From Planctomycetaceae bacterium (GTDB lineage Bacteria > Planctomycetota > Planctomycetia > Planctomycetales > Planctomycetaceae), in contig JAESQE010000165.1 in the NCBI GenBank assembly GCA_016765335.1, positions 1,868-11,017 of the forward strand: a stretch of DNA of 9,150 nt. Reading direction: 5' to 3'. The translations under genes were made by a program, and so were the position numbers. Shown piece after piece: positions 1 through 5,969 of the stretch. Every line of letters begins with the position of its first letter. Position 1 is the stretch's first letter. The notes beneath the pieces are model-generated. The model was given only the letters and a program-made list of their open reading frames with translations, searched no databases and was not told the DNA's origin.

Positions 1-2
1 AC

Positions 3-473
3 TTACTGCACTATCTTGAAAGTCATCTGACGGACCGGGAGCGAGCCAACACCACAATCGTGTTCGATGTCCATCAACCGAAAAGCGATATCCTCTGCGA
101 AGAATTCTTCGCGGAAATGACCATCATCAACGCGGTTAATTACCCCGATGCAGACACCTGTATCGAAGAGCTGATCCGCAAACATTCCGCTGCCAAGCAA
201 GTCACCGTTGTTTCGTCTGATCATCGCCTGCACAAAGCAGCGAGAACAAGAAAAGCAAAGCCAATCGACAGCGAAGACTTTTTCGAGTATCTCCAAAGCC
301 GTACTGATCAACCGGACGCATCAAGAACAAGCAAAAGTTCGCAGCTGCAAAGCTTCGAATACCCCGCAGAAGATCTCCCTCTAAACGCCCAGCTCAATTC
401 CGAAACACCAACAAGCGATGAAGACTTGAAACACTGGGAAAAGCGAATCAACGAATTATTCGAAGAAGAATAG
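3..473 (+). CDS. NYN-domain (YacP/Rae1-like) putative RNA endonuclease, 5' end missing
   Basis: The reading frame is open from position 3, so the gene starts outside the window; a GTG at 60 lies inside a conserved beta strand (TTIVFDV) and is not a credible start. About 156 residues are visible. The middle of the fold matches the YacP/DUF901 branch of the NYN (PIN-like) nuclease family: an acidic helix motif DADTCIEELI (Asp codons at 147-149 and 153-155), then strand VTVVSSD (Asp at 219-221) leading into the HRLHKAARTRKAKPIDSEDFFEYL region that closes the family domain. The N-terminal metal-binding Asp expected at the start of the domain is outside the window. B. subtilis YacP (Rae1) is a ribosome-associated mRNA endonuclease; an RNA-cleaving role here is inferred from family only. 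After the domain (from about position 300) comes a Ser/Gln/Glu-rich tail of about 57 residues, probably disordered. The gene is convergent with the phosphatase, 11 bp apart. Confidence 0.8.
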   Translation, partial: LLHYLESHLTDRERANTTIVFDVHQPKSDILCEEFFAEMTIINAVNYPDADTCIEELIRKHSAAKQVTVVSSDHRLHKAARTRKAKPIDSEDFFEYLQSRTDQPDASRTSKSSQLQSFEYPAEDLPLNAQLNSETPTSDEDLKHWEKRINELFEEE

Positions 474-484
474 CCAAGCATCCA

Positions 485-1753
485 CTAGCGAACGATACCA
501 GCAGCGAGAATGTCAATGGCGTTGGCCCACTCTTGTAATGCAACCCGGTATTTTTTCTCTGAGCAGGCTTGTTCAGCTTTTGCCATCGTGGCATCGTAAT
601 CTTGCTGGCTGAACTTCCAGCCATTCTTTTTTGCGATTGCTAATTGCTTTTGATTCGCAGCTCGCATCTGTTCCAGAAAGCCTTGCGTAAATCTTACCGC
701 AGCTGTGCGATACGGCCTGAAGAATATCGTCGAAGGCTCCTCGTCGTTCTCACGTGTTGAGCCACTAATCATACGAACGCGATCACGTCCCACCCGAAAA
801 GCCACGAGAACAATAATCGCACCAAGGATTCCCAACCCCGCAGCTGGAATCGCCCATTGCTGATAAGAGAGAACCCCTGCGACAAGAAAACAGACAAACG
901 CAAAGGCCAGAAGTAGTGGCTGAACCCATTTGGGTTGCAGGGAAGATAAAGGTGATTCTTTGGGCGCAGGTTTTATTTTTTGTCCATCCGGATTACTGAC
1001 ACGAACGATAATCACGGTTGAATTGTCAGCCCCGCCTCGCACGTTTGCAAGATTGACAATCAACTTCACTGCATCTGTCGCGGGAAGCGATTTAGCAATC
1101 AAACCGATCTCTGCATCGGCAAGATATTTGGTGACCCCATCAGAACAAAGGACAAAAACATCTCCCGGCAAATAATCGAAAGGCCCTTCGGTATCCACCT
1201 TGACTGTTGGCTCGGGGCCTAGACATCGCGTGAGAACATGACCATATTTTTCCGGGTCAATATTAGAAGCAGATCCACCAGAGCGACTGCGTAACTTGTG
1301 CTCAGATGCAACGGTATGGTCAAACGAAAGCTGATCGATTCGCTCATCACGCACCCGGTAAACTCTGCTGTCGCCAACGTGCCCGATGAGAAAACCTTCT
1401 GCACAAAGAATCAATGACGAACAAGTTGTCCCCATGCGTTTGAAGTCGCGGTTTTTGGTTCCAATATCGTAGATCGCTGCATTGGCTTCGCTCATCGCTT
1501 CGTGCAGAGCTTCCCCCGCATTTTCAAGCGACGACTTGAAGTAAACATGCCTGACGGTATCGATGGCAGTTTTACTGGCCAATTCCCCAACTTCGTGCCC
1601 ACCCATTCCATCTGCAATCACAAACAGATGCCCACGAGTAAACCACATCTCATCCTCTGGGCACAAAGCGATCGCAAAAGCGTCTTCATTGTTTTGACGC
1701 TTCATGCCAAGATCGCTTCGGGAAGCGTACTGTAGTTTGGGAGTCCAAGACAT
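485..1753 (-). CDS. Membrane-anchored PP2C-family protein serine/threonine phosphatase
   Basis: Removes phosphate from Ser/Thr of proteins and is expected to oppose Hanks-type kinases. The catalytic domain spans about residues 8-252 and has the full bacterial PP2C (Stp/PstP-like) motif set: RQNNED (19-24), ADGMGGH (47-53, metal ligand D48), GHVGDSR (124-130), CSDGV (203-207, D205) and GGADNST (240-246, D243). All metal-binding acids appear present, so it should be active. A Pro/Lys-rich linker (254-275) leads to two hydrophobic helices, about 277-298 and 301-320. A tail of about 100 residues follows, rich in Ala, Gln, Lys and Glu and probably helical. Two crossings put both catalytic domain and tail in the cytoplasm. 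Soluble bacterial Stp-type enzymes are about 240-250 residues, so the membrane pair and tail are extra; the tail could bind a partner, but I recognise no domain in it. The ATG at 1753 is chosen because the conserved YASRSDLG segment begins just after it; there is no clear ribosome binding site. A 125-bp inverted-repeat element begins 33 bp upstream. Confidence 0.93.
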   Translation of the reverse strand: MSWTPKLQYASRSDLGMKRQNNEDAFAIALCPEDEMWFTRGHLFVIADGMGGHEVGELASKTAIDTVRHVYFKSSLENAGEALHEAMSEANAAIYDIGTKNRDFKRMGTTCSSLILCAEGFLIGHVGDSRVYRVRDERIDQLSFDHTVASEHKLRSRSGGSASNIDPEKYGHVLTRCLGPEPTVKVDTEGPFDYLPGDVFVLCSDGVTKYLADAEIGLIAKSLPATDAVKLIVNLANVRGGADNSTVIIVRVSNPDGQKIKPAPKESPLSSLQPKWVQPLLLAFAFVCFLVAGVLSYQQWAIPAAGLGILGAIIVLVAFRVGRDRVRMISGSTRENDEEPSTIFFRPYRTAAVRFTQGFLEQMRAANQKQLAIAKKNGWKFSQQDYDATMAKAEQACSEKKYRVALQEWANAIDILAAGIVR

Positions 1754-1786
1754 AAGGCTTACTAGAATAAGGTTGGCGGGTTGATT

Positions 1787-1911
1787 AAGGGAACCTCTAT
1801 TAATTGAATCCCAGAGGTTCTCGAATAGAGTTTGCTTATAAAAAACAGTTCAAAAACCCCCTCTAACTCCCCCTTCGTAAGGGGGAGAACCAATTTGTTA
1901 GAGGTTCCCTT
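1787..1911. repeat. 125-bp MITE-like element with 13-bp perfect terminal inverted repeats
   Basis: AAGGGAACCTCTA at 1787-1799 is the exact reverse complement of TAGAGGTTCCCTT at 1899-1911. Inside lie a second partial copy of the arm (AGAGGTTC, 1813-1820), which could also pair with 1791-1798, and a strong 9-bp hairpin at 1867-1887 (CTCCCCCTT, loop CGT, AAGGGGGAG). The internal hairpin belongs to the 33-bp repeat that recurs at 3352-3384. No target-site duplication is obvious at the ends, so a non-mobile structured repeat is the alternative to a MITE. It lies in the upstream or 5' leader region of the phosphatase gene and could affect its expression. Confidence 0.65.
1863..1895 (-). repeat. 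33-bp palindromic repeat, copy 1
   Basis: This stretch is identical, in reverse complement, to 3352-3384 over 33 bases. Its core is the 9-bp hairpin CTCCCCCTT/AAGGGGGAG with a 3-nt loop. A G-rich stem with no T-run after it on either strand argues against a simple rho-independent terminator. It resembles REP-like intergenic palindromes that occur in many copies per genome; copy number cannot be checked here. Confidence 0.85.
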
Positions 1912-2097
1912 GACAAATACATGCTCAACATATTGCATCAATAGATGGGAACGCAACAGGAAATTACGATATAAAAACAGATCGTAGCTTTGCGATTTTA
2001 CATGGGCGCACAGAAAAACCTCTGCAAAAGTTGGATCACCAACTATCAGCAGAAGTTTTCAACGATATTTCAGGTGGCCTCAACTCGCCTGACAGTT

Positions 2098-2259
2098 CTA
2101 TTCGAACTCGGCAAACGGGCTAACCTTGCGACCTTTTTCTCGAATTGCTTCTTTTTCGCTTTCAGTTTTTGCCTTGCTGTAGCTAAGTCGCAATTTTGAC
2201 AATTTGGCGCGTCGGATTCGTTTGCGTGATAACTCGCGGTCACTTTCAGTACGTGGCAT
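2098..2259 (-). CDS. Small highly basic/charged planctomycete protein (DUF6800-like)
   Basis: A 53-residue protein beginning MPRTESDREL and ending VSPFAEFE. About half the residues are Lys, Arg, Glu or Asp. The first half has a basic run (SRKRIRRAKLSKLR, 11-24), followed by a predicted charged helix (SKAKTESEKEAIREKGRK, 28-45) and a short conserved-looking tail VSPF. No membrane segment or signal peptide is visible. I recall very similar short proteins, annotated as DUF6800, widespread in Planctomycetes, but this is from memory. An upstream in-frame ATG at 2298 would add 13 residues; the ATG at 2259 is preferred because the charged family-like part starts there and a GGGA lies about 9 nt upstream. 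The composition suggests nucleic-acid or ribosome binding, which is inference; the function is unknown. It is the first gene of the leftward side of a divergent intergenic region. Confidence 0.72.
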   Translation of the reverse strand: MPRTESDRELSRKRIRRAKLSKLRLSYSKAKTESEKEAIREKGRKVSPFAEFE

Positions 2260-2540
2260 GGTTTTCCCAGTAAATGATCTTCGTAACTCTTTAAACAATA
2301 AATAGTTAAGAGAAACAGTCGAATATTATGATCTCTCTTATTTACCTGTCAGGACTAAAATCCCGTTCAGCAGGAACGTAACAGTAATCAAATGCAGAGG
2401 TAACGTCAAATGTCCTTGGCAAATTCCCTTCAGATTCTCTTGGAATATTCCCCTCCCCACACTTTCAGAAAACCATTAACCTACTGGCTTATACACATTC
2501 CGCTAACACTGAAGTGGTACACAAGTTGTCAGTAGGCAAG
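2260..2540. promoter_or_regulatory. Divergent intergenic region, small basic protein gene / mlaE
   Basis: The two flanking genes point away from each other, so promoters for both should lie here. I find no consensus -35/-10 pair that I would defend; TTATAC at 2489-2494 is a possible -10 for mlaE but has no good -35 at normal spacing. A 7-bp inverted repeat, TAAGAGA (2307-2313) and TCTCTTA (2334-2340), separated by 20 nt, lies close to the small gene and is a weak operator candidate. Confidence 0.4.
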
Positions 2541-3338
2541 ATGCATTCGACTCCAATTTATTGGCTTGGCGAGATGATTATACGTCCCGTGGAAGCAGCT
2601 GGGGACTTTGCGCTCTTTACCTACCTGACACTCAGCTGGGTCTTTTCTCGCTGGCCTCGATCCTCTGTCATCTGGCCCAGTCTCTACCAAATTGGCGTGC
2701 TCAGCTTACCTGTTGTCGTGATCACGGGCGCCTTTATTGGGATGGTCTTGGCTGTCCAGTCCTACGATCAGTTACGTGTCATGCACCTGGAATCGCAACT
2801 TGGTGCAGTCGTTAACTTAACGCTTGTTAAAGAATTAGGCCCCGTTTTAGCAGCCACAATGCTCGCTGGTCGAGTTGGTAGCGCCATCGCAGCAGAGCTA
2901 GGCACGATGCGGGTCACCGAACAAATAGACGCCCTGGAAGCTCTCGGAGCAAACCCAATACAATATCTGGTTGTTCCACGATTTCTGGGGTGTGTTTTAC
3001 TCATTCCGCTTCTCACGATCATCGCAGATGGGGCAGGTATTTACGCCAGCTGGATCTTTTCGACTTACGTTTTGGAAGTCAATAGTTACTACTACTGGAT
3101 GCATACCTACGAGTTTGTCACATTGTTCGATGTTTATTCTGGAATCATAAAAAGCGTCTTGTTCGGAGCAGCCATTGCGCTCGTGGCTTGTCATCGAGGT
3201 TTCCATGCCCGAGCAGGAGCAGAAGGAGTAGGCACCGCTGCAACGCAAACTTTCGTGTTTTCCTTTGTGTTGATTTTACTTCTCGATTTCCTGTCAGGCG
3301 TACTTCTCTCACAAATTTCTCAATGGATTTACGGATAA
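2541..3338 (+). CDS. mlaE: MlaE-family ABC transporter permease (phospholipid transport)
   Basis: Inner-membrane permease of an Mla-type ABC transporter that moves phospholipids between inner and outer membranes, working with the ATPase and MCE-domain protein encoded next. The 265-residue length is normal for the MlaE/PF02405 family. Residues 97-132 carry the family core ([19 protein letters not shown] followed by [15 protein letters not shown]). The conserved second loop [17 protein letters not shown] is at 217-233. About five hydrophobic segments are visible, near 54-73, 88-110, 147-172, 203-217 and 236-256, with an amphipathic N-terminal helix before them as in E. coli MlaE. Start choice: the ATG at 2541 has AGG four bases upstream; an in-frame GTG at 2514 would add nine residues but has no ribosome binding site. 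The next gene begins 208 bp later, an unusually wide gap for such a pair, filled by two repeats. Confidence 0.92.
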   Translation: MHSTPIYWLGEMIIRPVEAAGDFALFTYLTLSWVFSRWPRSSVIWPSLYQIGVLSLPVVVITGAFIGMVLAVQSYDQLRVMHLESQLGAVVNLTLVKELGPVLAATMLAGRVGSAIAAELGTMRVTEQIDALEALGANPIQYLVVPRFLGCVLLIPLLTIIADGAGIYASWIFSTYVLEVNSYYYWMHTYEFVTLFDVYSGIIKSVLFGAAIALVACHRGFHARAGAEGVGTAATQTFVFSFVLILLLDFLSGVLLSQISQWIYG

Positions 3339-3351
3339 GGCAGCCTCAATC

Positions 3352-3384
3352 AATTGGTTCTCCCCCTTACGAAGGGGGAGTTAG
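3352..3384 (+). repeat. 33-bp palindromic repeat, copy 2
   Basis: Identical over 33 bases to the reverse complement of 1863-1895, and lying 13 bp after the mlaE stop. The hairpin CTCCCCCTT/AAGGGGGAG has a 3-nt loop (ACG). In the mlaE-mlaF transcript it would form a stable stem just after the mlaE coding region and could act in 3'-end protection or processing. No T-run follows, so it is not a classical terminator. Confidence 0.85.
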
Positions 3385-3416
3385 GATCGTTCGAACAATT
3401 ACTGTCTGAGTTCAAT

Positions 3417-3522
3417 TTTTTGTAAGCGGCAAGGCGCTAGCCGCCGGTCATCGGTAAACGACTAATGATCCACCTCAGGTAAAACATAACACCGACGGCT
3501 AGCGCCTTGTCGCTCACAAAAA
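3417..3522. repeat. 106-bp inverted-repeat element with 32-nt arms in the mlaE-mlaF gap
   Basis: The left arm 3417-3448 and the right arm 3491-3522 are reverse complements at 29 of 32 positions. The shared core is CAAGGCGCTAGCC (3430-3442), with a 42-nt spacer. Mismatches at arm positions 8, 13 and 28 mean it is an old or tolerant structure. The outer ends are T-rich on the left and A-rich on the right. I recall GGCGCTAGCCGCCGG-type palindromes as abundant in planctomycete intergenic DNA, from memory only. The stem would form in the mRNA between mlaE and mlaF, 24 bp before the mlaF start, and could lower mlaF expression or act as a transcript break. Confidence 0.85.
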
Positions 3523-3546
3523 GAAATCACATCACGTCAGAATAAA

Positions 3547-4341
3547 ATGTCTGTTCCCGCACTAGAATTGAAACATGTTTCCTGCCAATTCGGCAATCAG
3601 AAAGTCCTGCGCGATATCAACCTGCAAGTTTTTCCGGGGGAAACGCTGGTTTTAATTGGCGAAAGTGGATGCGGAAAAAGCGTCACCTCCAAACTGTTGG
3701 GCGGAATGCTTGAACCAACCTTTGGAGAAGTTTTTTGGCAAGACAGAAATGTGGCCGCGATTCCTCCAGAGGAAAAAATGAGACAACGGCTCAAAATCGG
3801 TTATCTGTTTCAATCAGCTGCACTGTTCGACAGCATGACCGTGTACGAAAACATCGCCTTCGGGTTACATCAGAATACCGACCTGAAAGAAAAGGTCGTC
3901 CGCGACATCGTGCATTCTCGAATTCATGATGTCGGATTAACTAATGATGTCGGACGTAAAAAACCATCCGAACTTTCTGGCGGAATGCGCAAACGAGTTG
4001 GACTGGCCCGCGCACTCGCCCTCGCGCCAGAAATTATTGTCTACGACGAACCGACCACCGGGCTAGACCCCGTCATGAGTGACGTCATCAACGAACTGAT
4101 TATCACCACCAGGCAACGCAGACCCGTGATCAGCATTATTGTCACCCACGATATGCATACTGTTCAAAAAGTCGCAGACCGCGTTGTCATGCTGTACCCC
4201 ATTGAAAAACTCCAGCCTGGACAGTCCCAAATCATTTTTGAAGGCACGCCCGAACAAGCTTTCTCTTCTCAAGACGAAAGGGTCTACTCCTTTGTACACG
4301 GGGATGCAACTCGGCGTTTACAGGAATTAGCAACTGCGTAA
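3547..4341 (+). CDS. mlaF: MlaF-family ABC transporter ATP-binding protein
   Basis: Cytoplasmic ATPase that powers the MlaE permease. The 264-residue protein has all ABC motifs: Walker A GESGCGKS (38-45), Q-loop glutamine Q89 within [13 protein letters not shown] (a hallmark of the MlaF/Mce branch), signature [15 protein letters not shown] (143-157), Walker B IIVYDEP (163-169, catalytic E168), D-loop GLDP (172-175) and switch histidine H201 in VTHDM. LSGGM instead of LSGGQ is usual for this branch. The last 40 residues ([20 protein letters not shown]) correspond to the C-terminal extension seen in MlaF proteins. Immediately downstream, 87 bp away, is the MCE-domain gene, completing the E-F-D order. 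No mlaB-like STAS gene is present, so either it is elsewhere or the complex works without it. No clear ribosome binding site precedes the ATG. Confidence 0.94.
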   Translation: MSVPALELKHVSCQFGNQKVLRDINLQVFPGETLVLIGESGCGKSVTSKLLGGMLEPTFGEVFWQDRNVAAIPPEEKMRQRLKIGYLFQSAALFDSMTVYENIAFGLHQNTDLKEKVVRDIVHSRIHDVGLTNDVGRKKPSELSGGMRKRVGLARALALAPEIIVYDEPTTGLDPVMSDVINELIITTRQRRPVISIIVTHDMHTVQKVADRVVMLYPIEKLQPGQSQIIFEGTPEQAFSSQDERVYSFVHGDATRRLQELATA

Positions 4342-4428
4342 CAATACGCCCCTTCCATTTTTACCAAATAAAACTACTCAGCGATTTGATCCAGCATCAA
4401 ATCATTTCGTCCTGGGATTTCCCTAAAA

Positions 4429-5625
4429 ATGTCCAACAGTAAATATCAATTTCGAGTCGGTTTATTCGTGATCCTCGCAACGGTCATCGGGATCGGCTTG
4501 ACGTTTCAGTTTGGCAAGCTCGAACGTTACCTTCAGCCTCGCTACATGGTTGCAGTCCACTTCGAAGAGATTTCCGGCATCCAGCCAGGCACACCTGTTC
4601 GACAAAGCGGCATTCCAATTGGCATCGTCAAAGACGTAACAATCGACCGGGATCAAAGGAAAATTTTTGTACTGCTTGAACTGAAAAGCAAGCACCAAAT
4701 CTCGAATGATTCCCAGCCTCACGTTGTGAATACATTGCTAGGGGAATCGCATATTGAATTTACACTTGGACTGAGTTCAGAATTCTACAAAGAAGGCGAC
4801 ATTCTCGAAGGAAAAGTCCCTCAAGATCCACTCGCCATTGTGCAACGGATCGAATCGCGACTCGACTCCACCCTGGAAGCCTTTGAGCAAACCAGCCAGG
4901 AATGGAAACTGGTCGGACACAATGTGAACTCATTGATCACCACCAAACAAGGTTCGCTCGATCAAATGATCGAACAAGCCGGCTCAGCCCTCAATGAACT
5001 CACTTCGACGATGCGCAAAGCTTCAATCACATTGGACCAAGCCAACAAAATTGTAGCTGACCCCGAACTGCAAGCTTCCATCAAGCAATCAATGCAAGCT
5101 TTACCACGATTGATGCAACAAACTGAATCGTTGATCCAACAAACCTCACAAACAATCGCATCAACCAAAAAAGCAGTCGATACGATGGGGACCACGATGG
5201 AAAATCTGCGGGTCGCAACACAACCGCTCGCAGATAACTCCAATCAACTCATGACGAAATTCGATACCGGCCTCACACAGCTCAATCATGCGTTGTCAGA
5301 ACTCGACAAATTCAGCACTCAACTGAATCAGGGAGAAGGATCACTCCAAAAACTCGCCACCGATCCGCAGCTGTATCGTAACTTACAACTTTCCTCTGCA
5401 TCGCTCGCTTCGCTACTTTCGAATCTGGAACCGATTGTGCAGGACATGCAAGTCTTCAGCGACAAAATCGCACGCCACCCAGAACTGCTCGGCGTCAGCG
5501 GTTACCTCAAAGGCAGCTCCGGCCTGAAGGATTCAACGATCCAACCAGCTTCCTCAACGGCCCCCGCAGCCCTGCGCAACGCAAACCAAAGCGGCAACTC
5601 CATCAACCTACGCATCAAACGCTAA
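4429..5625 (+). CDS. mlaD: MlaD-family MCE-domain protein, long form with C-terminal helical region
   Basis: Membrane-anchored, outward-facing lipid-binding subunit of the Mla transporter. Residues 9-27 form one uncleaved N-terminal membrane helix. The MCE domain (PF02470) covers about 37-115 and includes [20 protein letters not shown] and the [10 protein letters not shown] strand. From about 135 to 345 the protein is Gln/Ser/Thr/Leu-rich and predicted to be alpha-helical or coiled-coil (for example [20 protein letters not shown]). Near 302-319 is [18 protein letters not shown], a pattern I associate with the C-terminal part of many long MCE proteins. At 343-366 comes [20 protein letters not shown]. 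The protein is 398 residues, against about 180 for E. coli MlaD, so it belongs with the long MCE proteins whose helices may form a needle or channel across the periplasm. The last 30 residues are low-complexity. No MlaC-like periplasmic carrier gene follows; the long helices may replace it, which is inference. Confidence 0.92.
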   Translation: MSNSKYQFRVGLFVILATVIGIGLTFQFGKLERYLQPRYMVAVHFEEISGIQPGTPVRQSGIPIGIVKDVTIDRDQRKIFVLLELKSKHQISNDSQPHVVNTLLGESHIEFTLGLSSEFYKEGDILEGKVPQDPLAIVQRIESRLDSTLEAFEQTSQEWKLVGHNVNSLITTKQGSLDQMIEQAGSALNELTSTMRKASITLDQANKIVADPELQASIKQSMQALPRLMQQTESLIQQTSQTIASTKKAVDTMGTTMENLRVATQPLADNSNQLMTKFDTGLTQLNHALSELDKFSTQLNQGEGSLQKLATDPQLYRNLQLSSASLASLLSNLEPIVQDMQVFSDKIARHPELLGVSGYLKGSSGLKDSTIQPASSTAPAALRNANQSGNSINLRIKR

Positions 5626-5676
5626 CACCAGCTTCAATAAAAGCCCGAAGCGCCAGCGAGTGAGTTCTGAACGCCC

Positions 5677-5716
5677 ACAATCCAGCCAAAATTGGCTGGG
5701 CCACCCGCCGGATTGT
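5677..5716. repeat. Nested hairpin downstream of mlaD
   Basis: The outer arms ACAATCC (5677-5683) and GGATTGT (5710-5716) enclose an inner stem within CCAGCCAAAATTGGCTGG (5682-5699), which can pair over 7-8 bp with a very short loop. The two stems share bases 5682-5683, so they compete in part. It could end or protect the mlaD transcript, but no run of T follows it. Confidence 0.55.
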
Positions 5717-5737
5717 AATTCATTTTCAATCCAAATG

Positions 5738-5885
<148 letters not shown>

Positions 5886-5921
5886 ACTTCGCTCTGCTGG
5901 GTCTTGATCCAGCCTGCAAAA

Positions 5922-5952
5922 ATCCGTGTTTCATCTGTGTCCATCCGTGGCT
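5922..5952 (+). repeat. Phased ATCYGTG repeat module
   Basis: Three heptamers, ATCCGTG (5922-5928), ATCTGTG (5933-5939) and ATCCGTG (5943-5949), are spaced 11 and 10 bases apart, about one DNA turn. I recall sequences of this kind (ATCTGTG/TCCATCTGTGG) as a dispersed intergenic repeat in many bacterial genomes. It ends 18 bp before the last codon of the leftward permease gene. Confidence 0.6.
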
Positions 5953-5969
5953 AATTTTATTCACGCCCC

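Larger units (their letters stand above)
1754..2097. other. Gene-free gap between the small basic protein gene and the phosphatase gene
   Basis: Neither strand holds a credible gene; the short open frames have no family-like sequence. The half next to the phosphatase is the 125-bp inverted-repeat element at 1787-1911. The rest (1912-2097) is plain AT-rich DNA with one 6-bp inverted repeat (TACGAT at 1965-1970, ATCGTA at 1981-1986). I see no convincing rho-independent terminator for the small gene and no well-formed sigma-70 promoter for the phosphatase, so how the phosphatase is transcribed cannot be read from the sequence. Confidence 0.6.

Noticed and set aside
60..62. GTG as the start of the NYN-domain gene
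   Set aside because: The frame is open upstream to position 3 and the residues before it (HYLESHLTDRERANTTI) continue the domain, so the gene is truncated by the window edge.
1867..1887. G-rich hairpin as a rho-independent terminator
   Set aside because: The stem is strong, but no T-run follows on either strand here or at the second copy, and the conserved flanks point to a repeat family.
1910..1936. TTGACA at 1910-1915 as the -35 of a plus-strand promoter
   Set aside because: There is no good -10 at 16-18 bp and no plus-strand gene follows; the bases partly belong to the inverted-repeat end.
3352..3522. CRISPR-like array in the mlaE-mlaF gap
   Set aside because: The two repeats are different sequences, each palindromic, with no regular repeat-spacer unit and no cas genes nearby.
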